From Cognatilysobacter bugurensis (GTDB lineage Bacteria; Pseudomonadota; Gammaproteobacteria; Xanthomonadales; Xanthomonadaceae): 64,000 bases of DNA. The position numbers and the translations under genes are program-made. The notes beneath the pieces are model-generated. The model did no database searches. It saw only the letters and a program-made list of their open reading frames with translations, and was not told where the DNA came from. Positions 7,540-16,223 of the stretch are shown here, in pieces. The first letter of the stretch is position 1. Every line of letters begins with the position of its first letter. The stretch lies in NCBI RefSeq assembly GCF_014652095.1, contig NZ_BMYD01000001.1, positions 1,031,466-1,095,465 of the forward strand, read 5' to 3'.

Positions 7540-9199
7540 GGACCCCATGCGAGCGACTCAACTGCCGGACAGTACACCCCGGACGGGCCTGCTCGGTCGA
7601 TCAGAAAATCTCTGGCTTGCGCTGTACGGCCCCGCGTGGTTAGGCCTGTACATGCTGTCGACGGGCGTCTGGTTTCTGCCCGCAGGCCTGCGCTTGGCGA
7701 CGCTCGCGATTCTCCCGGTGCGGCTGTGGTGGCCGATGGCCGCGATCGAATGGGCAGCCGCAGCGCTTATGGCGCATGCCCGTTGGGGACTGGATTCGCC
7801 ATTGGCGATGGTCTGCGCGGTGACGATGCCGTGGCTCATCTACGCCGGCTTGGTGCACGTGGCCGGGCGCACCACCACACTGGTCATGACCCCGCAATGG
7901 ATGGGGCGCCAACTGACGGTCGGCCTAGGCGCGGCAGTCGCGACCGGCCTGGCGGTGACCCTCGTGGTCATGCTCGACGGCGTTCCCACCCGCGACGCCC
8001 TCGGCCGCCTGTTCGCGTACGCCGTCGGTGACCTCATCGGCGTCATGACCGTTGCCCCGCTCCTCCTGGTGCTCCGTGAGCACTGGATCGACCCGACCCG
8101 CGACTGGGCGATCACCCTCGGCAACGGCACGGTCGCACTGCCGGCGCTCTGCCTTGTACTGATCCTGGCACTGCCCGGGATGGCCGACATGCGGTATCCC
8201 GTGCTGATCTCGTCGCTTCCGCTGCTGTGGATCGCGCATCGACACGGCTGGCGCGCATGCGCGGTTTCGCTGGGGCTCATCGCGCTCGGCCGTTGCCTGG
8301 TTGAGATCGGATTCGGGTGGGCCGGGCAACCGCTGCAGTTGAGGTTCGCGCGCGGCCAGCTGGAACTCTTCGCGGCGGTCATCGGCGCGGCGGCACTGCT
8401 CGTCGCCGCAAACGCGGACGCCGTGCGCGTGCAAAGTTCGGCAGTGCGCACGCTGAGCCAGCGCCTCTGGGCGCAGGCTCAGGAGTTGCGTGCGACCGCC
8501 ACGCGACTTGCATCCCAGCAGGAGCAAGAACGGCGTCACCTCGGGGCGGAACTCCACGATGCGCTCGGGCAGGACATGACAGCCATCGCGACGCGTCTGC
8601 GTCTGCTTCAGCGGCGCACGTCGAACGACCACATCGACGAGCAGCTTGAAGACCTCCGCAACCTGGTGACCACCGCGCACGGCCACCTGCGCGACGCAAT
8701 CAACCATCTGCATCCGGTGAGCCTCACGCGCTTTGGCCTCGTTCGTGCACTCACCGTCGGACCGGTCGCGGAGATGGTGCGCAACGCGGGCGTGCGCTAC
8801 GACTGCGTGATTCGGGGCCCGGTGCCGCGCGTGCCTGCGGACATCGCGACGATGCTGTATCGCATCGCGCAGGAGGCGGCGACGAATGCCGTGCGCCATG
8901 GTTGCGGCGGATTCCTGCAGATCGAGATCGCGCTTGAAGGCGGCGACACCGGCAACCCGCTGACGCTGCGCATCACCGACCACGCAGGCGAACTCCAGGT
9001 GCCTGCGGAGCGGCTCGGGCACGGGCTGCAGAGCATTCGCGATCGAGCCGATGCGCTCGGCGCGGCATACCGATTCAACGCGCGCTCCGGGCTCCCGCGC
9101 CATTGGCTCCAGATGCGCGTGCCCGCACTGGAGCCGGACGCCTCCGACGCCGCGCCTGATCGACCCCTCGAACCGACGCGCGCACCGCACGACGCATAA
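7538..9199 (+). CDS. MASE1-like sensor histidine kinase (NarX/UhpB class)
   Basis: The 553-residue protein begins with about eight hydrophobic helices (to about residue 300) resembling the MASE1 sensory module, then a short coiled region, a HisKA_3 dimerisation domain with phospho-acceptor His340 in RRHLGAELHDALGQ, and an HATPase_c domain with the N box EAATNAVRHG and a G box at GHGLQSIRDRADALG. It should autophosphorylate and pass phosphate to the divergent NarL-type regulator. No periplasmic sensor domain is visible, so the signal is probably perceived in the membrane. I chose the ATG at 7538, preceded by AAAGG; 7547 is an alternative. Its promoter must lie within the regulator's coding region. 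Confidence 0.88.
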   Translation: MDPMRATQLPDSTPRTGLLGRSENLWLALYGPAWLGLYMLSTGVWFLPAGLRLATLAILPVRLWWPMAAIEWAAAALMAHARWGLDSPLAMVCAVTMPWLIYAGLVHVAGRTTTLVMTPQWMGRQLTVGLGAAVATGLAVTLVVMLDGVPTRDALGRLFAYAVGDLIGVMTVAPLLLVLREHWIDPTRDWAITLGNGTVALPALCLVLILALPGMADMRYPVLISSLPLLWIAHRHGWRACAVSLGLIALGRCLVEIGFGWAGQPLQLRFARGQLELFAAVIGAAALLVAANADAVRVQSSAVRTLSQRLWAQAQELRATATRLASQQEQERRHLGAELHDALGQDMTAIATRLRLLQRRTSNDHIDEQLEDLRNLVTTAHGHLRDAINHLHPVSLTRFGLVRALTVGPVAEMVRNAGVRYDCVIRGPVPRVPADIATMLYRIAQEAATNAVRHGCGGFLQIEIALEGGDTGNPLTLRITDHAGELQVPAERLGHGLQSIRDRADALGAAYRFNARSGLPRHWLQMRVPALEPDASDAAPDRPLEPTRAPHDA

Positions 9200-9210
9200 G
9201 CTGCAAACGC

Positions 9211-9241
9211 TTGTCAGCCCCGGCCGTGCGTGCGCTATACT
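9211..9241 (+). promoter_or_regulatory. Sigma-70 promoter candidate for tRNA-Val
   Basis: TTGTCA at 9211-9216 and TATACT at 9236-9241 (19-bp spacing, or 18 bp to CTATAC) lie just upstream of the tRNA-Val gene, which begins 13 bases after the -10. The spacing is slightly long. It is placed after the histidine kinase stop. Confidence 0.55.
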
Positions 9242-9254
9242 TCGCGCCCCATTC

Positions 9255-9329
9255 GGGCGGTTAGCTCAGCGGTAGAGCATTGCCTTCACACGGCAAGGGT
9301 CGCAGGTTCGAACCCTGCACCGCCCACCA
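9255..9329 (+). tRNA. tRNA-Val (anticodon CAC)
   Basis: A complete 75-base cloverleaf: acceptor GGGCGGT pairs with ACCGCCC, the anticodon loop TTCACAC gives CAC for valine GUG codons, GGTTCGAACCC forms the T arm, and the CCA end is encoded. It stands alone between the sensor kinase and mutL and is followed by a terminator hairpin. Confidence 0.97.
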
Positions 9330-9335
9330 GATACA

Positions 9336-9372
9336 CGAAACAGGTCGGCAGATGCCGGCCTGTTTTCGTTTT
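9336..9372 (+). terminator. Rho-independent terminator after tRNA-Val
   Basis: An inverted repeat (CGAAACAGG.CGGC, loop AGAT, GCCGGCCTGTTTTCG) is followed by TTTT, seven bases after the tRNA CCA. It would end the tRNA transcript. The stretch from here to the mutL stop (9373-9508) shows nothing recognisable. Confidence 0.8.
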
Positions 9373-9508
9373 GGGCTGGCGTGGTCACACGTGGGCGCTC
9401 GGTGGCCGCTGCGGGCATCGGAGTGATAAGGAATCGACCACGCGCTATAGGCGCGGCGAATGGCCCGAGCCCGGACAGCCTCAGCGCGAGCGCACCCGGC
9501 GGATGGCT

Positions 9509-11311
9509 TCAACGCCCGCGCAGGAACCAGCGGTCCATCTCCGCAAGCGAGAAACGAGCCCAGGTCGGCCGGCCGTGGTTGCACTGACCGGACCGCTCAG
9601 TGGCTTCCATTTCACGCAGGAGGGCGTTCATCTCCGGAACGCTCAGGCGACGGTTCGCGCGCACGGCGCCGTGGCACGCCATTGTCGCCAGCAGCTCATC
9701 GCGCGCCTCACGCACCCGCCGCGATTCCCCGTGCTCGCGCAGGTCCGCGAGGACATCGCGCAGCAGCGCTTCGACGTCGCCGTGCGCGAGCAGCGCGGGA
9801 ACCGCCCGGAGCGTCAACGATTGCGGGCCCATGCGCGTGACTTCGAATCCGAGCGCCGCGAGCGTCGTGCTCTCGCGCTCGGCCGTTTCCGCCTCGCGTT
9901 CCGACACCGCCAACGTCGCCGGCACGAGCAGCGGCTGCAAGCGCAGCCCTTCACCGTCGTGAGCCGTCTTGAGCTTCTCGTAACCGATCCGCTCATGCGC
10001 CGCGTGCATGTCGACGACGATCAGACCGTCCGCCGTCTCGGCCAGGATGTAGATGCCATGCAACTGAGCGATCGCAAAGCCGAGTGGCGGCGTCGTGGAC
10101 GAGCCGGCAGGTTCTGGAACGCGGCACGACGGAGCCAACGCGTTCGGTGACGATTCCTCCGCTTCGCGCGCACCATACAGGGCGGAGTAAACGGCGCGTG
10201 CATCGGCGACCTGCAGACCGAGCGGCGCTTGGGGTGCGGGCGGGCCCCATCGCGATCCGGAGATGCTGGGCCCCGGCGGTACGGCAGCGGGCAAGGCTTC
10301 CCCACCCGCCATGCCCGCACGCGTCTCCGCGAGCGCCTCGTGCAGCGTGCGAAACACGAAATCGTGGATGAGCCGCGCATCGCGGAATCGAACCTCGTGC
10401 TTCGCTGGGTGCACGTTGACGTCGACGCGGCGCGGATCGAGCTCCAGAAACAGTACGTACGCGGGCTGCCGCCCGTGGAAGAGCACATCGGAATACGCCT
10501 GCTTGACCGCGTGCGCCACGCTTCGATCGCGCACGGCCCGGCCATTGACGTACAGGTACTGCTGGTCCGCGCTCGCGCGGTTGTAGACCGGCCGGCCGAT
10601 CCAGCCGTGCAGGCGCAGCCCGGCCGCGGCGTGATCGACGGCAAGCGCGTTGCGCGCAAACTCCTCGCCGAGCGCCTCGTGCAGGCGCACGTCGGTCAGC
10701 AACGTGCCCTCGCCTTTCCAACGGCGCGACGGGCGCCCGTTGTGCGTCACCCGTAGCTCGACGTCGGGGCGCGAGAGCGCGAGCTGCCGCAACCACTCCT
10801 CGATGTGGCCCAACTCGGTGCGCTCGGCGCGCAGGAACTTGCGGCGCGCCGGCACGTTGAAGAATAAATCCCGCACTTCGACCGTGGTCCCGCGCGGATG
10901 CGGATGCGGCGCGAGTTCGCCGACGCGACCGCCGTCGACCTCGAGGCGCGTGCCGTGGTCGGCGCCGTCGCAGCGCGAGGTCATGGCGAACCGACTCACC
11001 GACGCGATCGACGGCAAGGCCTCGCCCCGGAATCCGAGCGTCGCGACGCCCTCGAGGTCGTCGAGCGAAGCAATCTTGCTCGTGGCGTGCCGTTGGATCG
11101 CGAGCGGCAGTTCGCCGGGCGGGATCCCGCCGCCGTCGTCCCGGATGCGAATCAGGCGCGTGCCGCCGTCTTCGAGGTCGATATCGACGCGTCGCGCGCC
11201 GGCGTCGAGGGCGTTCTCGACGATCTCCTTGACGACGGACGCCGGCCGCTCGACGACCTCGCCGGCTGCGATCTGATTGATGAGGGTGTCGGGAAGCGGA
11301 CGAATCGGCAC
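9509..11311 (-). CDS. mutL: DNA mismatch repair protein MutL (endonuclease type)
   Basis: MutL couples mismatch recognition by MutS to strand removal. The N-terminal GHKL ATPase is intact ([42 protein letters not shown]). The C-terminal domain carries [12 protein letters not shown] near residue 434, matching the metal-binding endonuclease motif D-x-H-A-x2-E-x4-E, plus ACHGAVRAN and CNHGRP near the end. The protein is therefore predicted to nick DNA itself, as in organisms without MutH. I chose the GTG at 11311 ([20 protein letters not shown]) because relatives begin there; a TTG at 11380 is the longer option. It is the last gene of nnr-tsaE-amidase-mutL, 105 bases after the amidase. Confidence 0.95.
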   Translation of the reverse strand: MPIRPLPDTLINQIAAGEVVERPASVVKEIVENALDAGARRVDIDLEDGGTRLIRIRDDGGGIPPGELPLAIQRHATSKIASLDDLEGVATLGFRGEALPSIASVSRFAMTSRCDGADHGTRLEVDGGRVGELAPHPHPRGTTVEVRDLFFNVPARRKFLRAERTELGHIEEWLRQLALSRPDVELRVTHNGRPSRRWKGEGTLLTDVRLHEALGEEFARNALAVDHAAAGLRLHGWIGRPVYNRASADQQYLYVNGRAVRDRSVAHAVKQAYSDVLFHGRQPAYVLFLELDPRRVDVNVHPAKHEVRFRDARLIHDFVFRTLHEALAETRAGMAGGEALPAAVPPGPSISGSRWGPPAPQAPLGLQVADARAVYSALYGAREAEESSPNALAPSCRVPEPAGSSTTPPLGFAIAQLHGIYILAETADGLIVVDMHAAHERIGYEKLKTAHDGEGLRLQPLLVPATLAVSEREAETAERESTTLAALGFEVTRMGPQSLTLRAVPALLAHGDVEALLRDVLADLREHGESRRVREARDELLATMACHGAVRANRRLSVPEMNALLREMEATERSGQCNHGRPTWARFSLAEMDRWFLRGR

Positions 11312-11416
11312 GTCGGACGCGGCGGGCACGCGCCGCCGTCGCGAAGGATCAGCGGGGATGATAGCGGTCGGCGCCGGCAATCGGGCCGCCGCCCCCGCGG
11401 CAACCCGCGTCGTCGA

Positions 11417-12985
11417 TCAGGGACTGCCGCCGGCAGCGCCGGTCGGCGCGGCCGCACGCATCGCGTACATCGTGCCGGGCGGCGGCTGGCGCGTGAAATA
11501 TCCGTTTATGCCTTCGAGCACCGCAGCGGCAAGGGCTTTCTGGTGCGCCGGGTTGACCAGACGCTTCTCTTCTTCGGGGTTCGAGATGAAGGCGGTTTCG
11601 ACCAGCATCGCGGGCATGTCGGACGTGCGCAGCACCGCGAAGTTCGCGCGCTCGACGCTGGGCTTGTGGTTACGACCCACCCGTTTCAGCCCCGCAAGCA
11701 CCTGCGCCGCAGCGTCTTCGGACGCCTTCATGTGCCCGCTCTGCGTCAGGTCGAGCAGCACCGAGGCAAGCGTGCCGCTGGCCTGTGCTAGCCGGACGCC
11801 GCCGATGAGGTCCGAGGCGTTTTCCTTGTCGGCGAGCCAGCGCGCGCGCTGGGAGGACGCGCCCTTCGTCGAGAGCACATACACCGACGAGCCGTGCGCC
11901 GCGCGGTTCTCGGCGGCGTCCGCGTGGATCGAGATGAACATGTCCGCCTTAGCCTGCCGCGCGAGCTGCGCACGACGCGGGAGCGGCAGGAACATGTCGG
12001 CGTCGCGCGTGAGATACGCCTTCAGTCCGGGCGTCGCATTGATCTGGCGCGCAAGCTCGCGCGCGATCGCAAGCGTGACGTCTTTCTCGCGGTTGCCATC
12101 CAGCCCGATCGCGCCGGGGTCCTGCCCGCCGTGGCCGGGGTCGATCGCGATGACGAGTGGACGCACGGCACGGGACGACACAGCGGGGACCGGCGGCGGT
12201 GACGCCGTCGGCGCTGTCTGCGCGGCGGCCGTTGCTTCGCTGCCTGCCGCGGGCGACGCAGCGACTGAGGCCGCCCCGATGGCTGCGGACGCGACGGGCG
12301 CGGTTGCGGGCCCGGCTTCGGGGGATGCGGGCTTTGCGTCGGGAGTCGTTGAAGAAACAGCGTCCGCAGCACGCGCAGGCTCGGCCGGCTTCGCACCGCG
12401 CACCATCAGCTCGGAGATCAAACGGCTCGTGGCTTCGGACGACGCGCGAGCTGGATCGATTGACGAGGCCGCCGACACTGCCGGCGCCGGCACGGGGACA
12501 GGCTCGCCCGACGTCGCGGTCACAGCTTGGTTGGATATGGCAGCAGCCGCGGCGACCGCCGAGCTGATCGCTACCGTCTTTCCATCGCCGGGCCACTCGA
12601 GGACGAGCGTGGCGCCGTCGCCGGCAGGTTCAATGCGAGGCTTCAGTGCCGCGACCGGCTGCGCAAGGTCGAACACGATCCGCACCGTGCCTGCCGCAGG
12701 TGCACCGCTGCGCACGGACTGCACGATCCCGGCGGCCGATGGCAGCTTCAGGTTCTTCGCGAGCGAAGATTCGGGCAGGTCGACCGCGAGCCGGTCGGGC
12801 GACTGCAGGCGCAGCACCTTGAACTCGGCACTGCGGTCCAGCGTGATTTCGGCGCGGGTGCCGGTCGCGCCCGCATCGACGCGCACGCCGCGGATCTCCG
12901 CGGCGTGCGTAAGGTTCCACGCCAGCCCCGCGATCAACGCGGCGCCGAGCATGAATTTCTGGACGGTGGCCCCCTTCACACGCAT
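11417..12985 (-). CDS. amiC: N-acetylmuramoyl-L-alanine amidase (AMIN + Amidase_3)
   Basis: The enzyme cuts the amide bond between MurNAc and the stem peptide of peptidoglycan, needed for daughter-cell separation. It is 522 residues: signal peptide (cleavage likely after HAA near residue 29), AMIN domain (about 30-135), an unusually long Ala/Pro/Ser-rich linker (about 150-275), and an Amidase_3 domain (about 278-500). Zinc-ligand motifs are visible: IDPGHGGQDPGAIG, the Glu of GNREKDVTLAIA, SIHADA, and VETAFISNPEEE. There is no C-terminal LysM, so it is AmiC-like rather than AmiB-like, although E. coli has amiB at this place beside mutL. It acts in the periplasm, probably under EnvC/NlpD-type activators. 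Confidence 0.92.
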   Translation of the reverse strand: MRVKGATVQKFMLGAALIAGLAWNLTHAAEIRGVRVDAGATGTRAEITLDRSAEFKVLRLQSPDRLAVDLPESSLAKNLKLPSAAGIVQSVRSGAPAAGTVRIVFDLAQPVAALKPRIEPAGDGATLVLEWPGDGKTVAISSAVAAAAAISNQAVTATSGEPVPVPAPAVSAASSIDPARASSEATSRLISELMVRGAKPAEPARAADAVSSTTPDAKPASPEAGPATAPVASAAIGAASVAASPAAGSEATAAAQTAPTASPPPVPAVSSRAVRPLVIAIDPGHGGQDPGAIGLDGNREKDVTLAIARELARQINATPGLKAYLTRDADMFLPLPRRAQLARQAKADMFISIHADAAENRAAHGSSVYVLSTKGASSQRARWLADKENASDLIGGVRLAQASGTLASVLLDLTQSGHMKASEDAAAQVLAGLKRVGRNHKPSVERANFAVLRTSDMPAMLVETAFISNPEEEKRLVNPAHQKALAAAVLEGINGYFTRQPPPGTMYAMRAAAPTGAAGGSP

Positions 12986-13067
12986 GCGGCACAGTCAAGC
13001 ACCGGGCCTGCCCGATTGCAAGCGGTTTTCCTTACAAATCCGCTACCTGGCGCGCATTCCTGAAAAC

Positions 13068-13538
13068 TCATTCAGGAGTCGGCATGTGAAAGCGACAGTG
13101 CGTCAGCCAAGCTTCAGAGGAGGCGTTACAGGGGTGCAACGTGGCGCGCCGGCCGCCTCCTTCAACCTCCATGCGCACGACAAGGTCCGCAACCGGCAGC
13201 GCGCCTGCGCCGCGGTCCGGCCACTCGACGAGCCACAGTGCTGCGTCGTCGCTGTCGAGGCCGAGGAATTCCAGCTCACCTGGGTCGCCGATGCGGTACA
13301 GGTCCAGGTGCCAGGCTTCGCCCCCCTCTGCAAGCGGGTAGCGCTCGACCAGGGTGTAAGTTGGGCTGCGCACCGTGCCGACCACGCCGAGGGCGCGCAG
13401 CATCGCGCGTGCAAGCGAAGATTTACCGGCGCCGAGATCGCCCAGCAGGTGCACGACGGCGCGAGGCGGTCGCGATTCGGCAAGGGCCGCGCCGAGTCGA
13501 TCGGTGGCGTCAGGATCGGCCAAGAACAACGACGTCAT
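13068..13538 (-). CDS. tsaE: tRNA threonylcarbamoyladenosine biosynthesis ATPase TsaE
   Basis: TsaE is the ATPase of the TsaB-TsaD-TsaE complex that places threonylcarbamoyl on A37 of ANN-decoding tRNAs. The 156-residue protein contains the P-loop GDLGAGKSSLARAML and the family motifs SPTYTLVERY, HLDLYR and LVEWPDR. The start at 13538 (MTSLFLADP) overlaps the nnr stop as ATGA; an upstream Met exists but lies inside nnr. Length and order are typical of gammaproteobacteria. Confidence 0.95.
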   Translation of the reverse strand: MTSLFLADPDATDRLGAALAESRPPRAVVHLLGDLGAGKSSLARAMLRALGVVGTVRSPTYTLVERYPLAEGGEAWHLDLYRIGDPGELEFLGLDSDDAALWLVEWPDRGAGALPVADLVVRMEVEGGGRRATLHPCNASSEAWLTHCRFHMPTPE

Positions 13539-15031
13539 GGGGCGAGTTCCGGGTTGGAGTGACGGCGCAGCCAAGGCATCAGGTCGGACGCACGCAGGCC
13601 GCGCTGGCCGTCCGCGGCCGCGGAATCACCCGCCACGGCGTGCAGGAGCGCGCCGCAGGCGGCGGCGTCGAACGCATCGAGCCCCTGCGCGCGCAAGGCC
13701 GCAATGACGCCGGTCAGCACGTCCCCGGTGCCGCCGACCGCGAGCCCGGGATTGCCCGCGGCGATCACATGCAACCGCGCGTCTGGCGCGACGACAATCG
13801 TGCCCGCGCCCTTCAGCACTACTACGCACCCGAAGCGGTGTACGAGCGAGCGCGCTGCTGCAATGCGATCGCGCTGCACGCCGATGGTGTCCGTGCCGAG
13901 CAGGCGCGCGGCCTCGCCGGGATGCGGGGTGATGATGGCGTCGGGCGGCAACGGCGTCGGCCGCGCTACGAGGAGATTGAGGGCATCGGCATCGAGCACG
14001 AGCGGGCGCGCTGCGTCGAGAGCGCAGTCGAGCAGGGCGCGGCCCCACTCGCCTTGCCCGAGCCCCGGGCCGATCGCAATGCAGTCCGCTGCATCGACGG
14101 ATGGGCGCAGCGCGCCCACGTCGTCGCACGCATGCGCCATTGCTTCCGGCGTGCGTGCAAGCAACGCTGCGATGTGCGCGCCGCGTGTGGCGACGTCGAC
14201 AAGGCCCGCGCCGGTCCGCAGCGCGGCCTCCGCGCACAGCATGATCGCGCCACCGCCACCACGCTCGCCGCCCACGCACAGGACGCGGCCGTGTCGACCC
14301 TTGTGGCTGTCTCGCGAACGCGGCTGCAGCCAGCGCACCAGCGAGCGCGCATCCAGCGTGGTGCCGACCGGCAGCAGGCCCTCGAGGAACGGCTCCGTGT
14401 CCAGCGTCGCCAGCCCGAGGGCGCCGGTGCAATCGAGCGCTGCGCCAGTGCGCAGGCCGGCCTTGGATGCGATGAGTTCAAGCGTGCATGCCGCGCGGAC
14501 CGCCGCAGCAGGCGCACTGCCGCGCTCGGCGTCGACGCCGCTCGGCACGTCGAGTGCGAACACCGGCGCATCGTGGGCGTTCATCGCGTCGATCAGTGCG
14601 GCGGACGGCCCTTCCGGCACGCGAGACAGCCCGATGCCGAACAGCGCGTCGACGACGAGATCGGCCTCGGGCAACGCGCCGTCGAACGGTCCAACGCGCC
14701 CACCTGCGGCGACGTACGCCCGACAGGCGTCGCGGGCCAACACCGAAATCGGCGGCGTGTCGGTTGACGCGATAACACGGACGTCGCGCCCGGACTGCTG
14801 CGCGTGCGTCGCCAGGACGTAACCGTCGCCGCCATTGTTTCCGGGCCCGCAGACGATGAGCAGGCGACGCGCCTTCGGCCAGTGCTCGAGCAGTTCGCGC
14901 CATGCGGCGCGACCCGCCCGACGCATGAGTTCGAACGCGTCACCGGTCGCCTGCGCGGCACGCTGCTCAACTGCGCGCAGCGCAGCTGAATCGAACAGCG
15001 GGGTCTCGTCGGGGAGCGCGGTGCACGGCAT
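13535..15031 (-). CDS. nnr: Bifunctional NAD(P)H-hydrate epimerase / ADP-dependent dehydratase
   Basis: This metabolite-repair enzyme converts damaged NAD(P)HX back to NAD(P)H. The N-terminal YjeF_N epimerase domain (about 1-215) has GPGNNGGDGYVLA and DVPSGVDAERG; the C-terminal ribokinase-like dehydratase domain (about 230-490) has the HPGEAARLLG region and GGTGDVLTGVIAAL near the active site. Its 498 residues are normal for the fused form. It begins 25 bases from the divergent queG start and couples to tsaE through ATGA. Confidence 0.95.
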   Translation of the reverse strand: MPCTALPDETPLFDSAALRAVEQRAAQATGDAFELMRRAGRAAWRELLEHWPKARRLLIVCGPGNNGGDGYVLATHAQQSGRDVRVIASTDTPPISVLARDACRAYVAAGGRVGPFDGALPEADLVVDALFGIGLSRVPEGPSAALIDAMNAHDAPVFALDVPSGVDAERGSAPAAAVRAACTLELIASKAGLRTGAALDCTGALGLATLDTEPFLEGLLPVGTTLDARSLVRWLQPRSRDSHKGRHGRVLCVGGERGGGGAIMLCAEAALRTGAGLVDVATRGAHIAALLARTPEAMAHACDDVGALRPSVDAADCIAIGPGLGQGEWGRALLDCALDAARPLVLDADALNLLVARPTPLPPDAIITPHPGEAARLLGTDTIGVQRDRIAAARSLVHRFGCVVVLKGAGTIVVAPDARLHVIAAGNPGLAVGGTGDVLTGVIAALRAQGLDAFDAAACGALLHAVAGDSAAADGQRGLRASDLMPWLRRHSNPELAP

Positions 15032-15041
15032 CGCGCGATTT

Positions 15042-15047
15042 TATACT
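15042..15047 (+). promoter_or_regulatory. Candidate -10 box of queG
   Basis: TATACT lies only nine bases before the GTG at 15057, so a transcript from it would have almost no 5' leader. No good -35 is seen at 17 bp; the region upstream is the start of nnr on the other strand. This supports the 15057 start only weakly. Confidence 0.35.
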
Positions 15048-15056
15048 TGCGTGATC

Positions 15057-16181
15057 GTGAACCTTCCGGCCCCTCCCGCGGCCGCGGCCCACCCGCCGCC
15101 GGCCGACCCGCACGCGCTTGCGCACCGCATTCGCGCGCTTGCGGGCGAGTTCGGCTTCCAGCGGTGCGGCATCAGCGGCGTGGATCTACGGGATGACGAA
15201 GCGCACCTCGCCGACTGGCTTGCGCACGGCCTCTACGGTTCGATGGAGTGGATGGCGCGACACGGCGTGATGCGCGCCCGCCCCGCCGAACTGTTGCCCG
15301 GCACCGTGCGCGTGATTTCGGTCGGCCTCGATTACGGGCGCCGCGACGACGTCGAAGCATGGGATACGCTGCACGATGGCGAGCGCGCGTATGTGGCGCG
15401 TTATGCACTCGGCCGCGATTACCACAAGCTCATGCGCCAGCGCCTGCAGAGGCTTGCAGACCGCATCGCCCAGGAGATCGGTCCGTTCGGGCACCGCGTG
15501 TTCGTCGACTCCGCACCCGTGCTCGAGCGTGCGCTCGCACGCAACGCGGGGCTTGGCTGGATCGGCAAGCACACCTGCCTCATCGATCGAGATGGCGGCT
15601 CCTGGTTTTTCCTCGGCGAAATCTACGTGGACGTGCCGCTGCCGGTCGACGCGCCCGCGACCGCGCATTGCGGCACCTGTGCGCGCTGCATCGACGTCTG
15701 CCCCACCCAGGCGATCGTCGCGCCGCATCGGCTCGATGCGCGTCGCTGCATCTCGTACCTGACGATCGAACATGAAGGCGCGATCGATCCCGAGTTGCGG
15801 CCGCTGATCGGCAACCGCATCTTCGGCTGTGACGACTGCCAACTCGTATGCCCGTGGAACAAGTTCGCGAAGCGAAGCGACGAGCCTGACTTCCGCGCGC
15901 GCAACGACCTCGACCGCGCGACGCTCGCCGAACTGTTTGCGTGGACGGAGGACGAGTTCCTTTCGCGCACCGAAGGCTCGGCGATCCGCCGCAGTGGCTA
16001 TGCGCGCTGGCTGCGCAACATCGCGGTCGCGCTCGGCAATGCGCCGACGACGTCGGACGTCATCGCTGCTCTTAAGTCGCGTCGCGACGTCGACGATGAA
16101 GTCGTACGCGAGCACGTCGAATGGGCGCTCGCGCAGCATGCGTCGAGGAAGGATGCCCTCGCGATCACGCTGACCGGCTGA
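15057..16181 (+). CDS. queG: Epoxyqueuosine reductase QueG
   Basis: QueG performs the last step of queuosine synthesis, reducing epoxyqueuosine in tRNA with a cobalamin and two [4Fe-4S] clusters. The 374-residue protein has the cluster motifs CGTCARCIDVCPTQAI and CDDCQLVCPWNKF, the cobalamin-domain features LLPGTVRVISVGLDY and GWIGKHTCLI, and a C-terminal HEAT-like segment. The start is uncertain: GTG codons at 15051 and 15057 both fit, and the open frame continues upstream antisense to nnr. I prefer 15057. It is divergent from nnr, a common arrangement in this group. Confidence 0.93.
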   Translation: MNLPAPPAAAAHPPPADPHALAHRIRALAGEFGFQRCGISGVDLRDDEAHLADWLAHGLYGSMEWMARHGVMRARPAELLPGTVRVISVGLDYGRRDDVEAWDTLHDGERAYVARYALGRDYHKLMRQRLQRLADRIAQEIGPFGHRVFVDSAPVLERALARNAGLGWIGKHTCLIDRDGGSWFFLGEIYVDVPLPVDAPATAHCGTCARCIDVCPTQAIVAPHRLDARRCISYLTIEHEGAIDPELRPLIGNRIFGCDDCQLVCPWNKFAKRSDEPDFRARNDLDRATLAELFAWTEDEFLSRTEGSAIRRSGYARWLRNIAVALGNAPTTSDVIAALKSRRDVDDEVVREHVEWALAQHASRKDALAITLTG

Positions 16182-16223
16182 CGGCTAAGGCGTAACGCAC
16201 GCGGTAGAAGCCGCGTGCGTGGA

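Noticed and set aside
11277-13562. A 761-codon plus-strand open frame opposite the amidase and tsaE
   Set aside because: It is a shadow of the amidase linker and neighbours; no recognisable domain.
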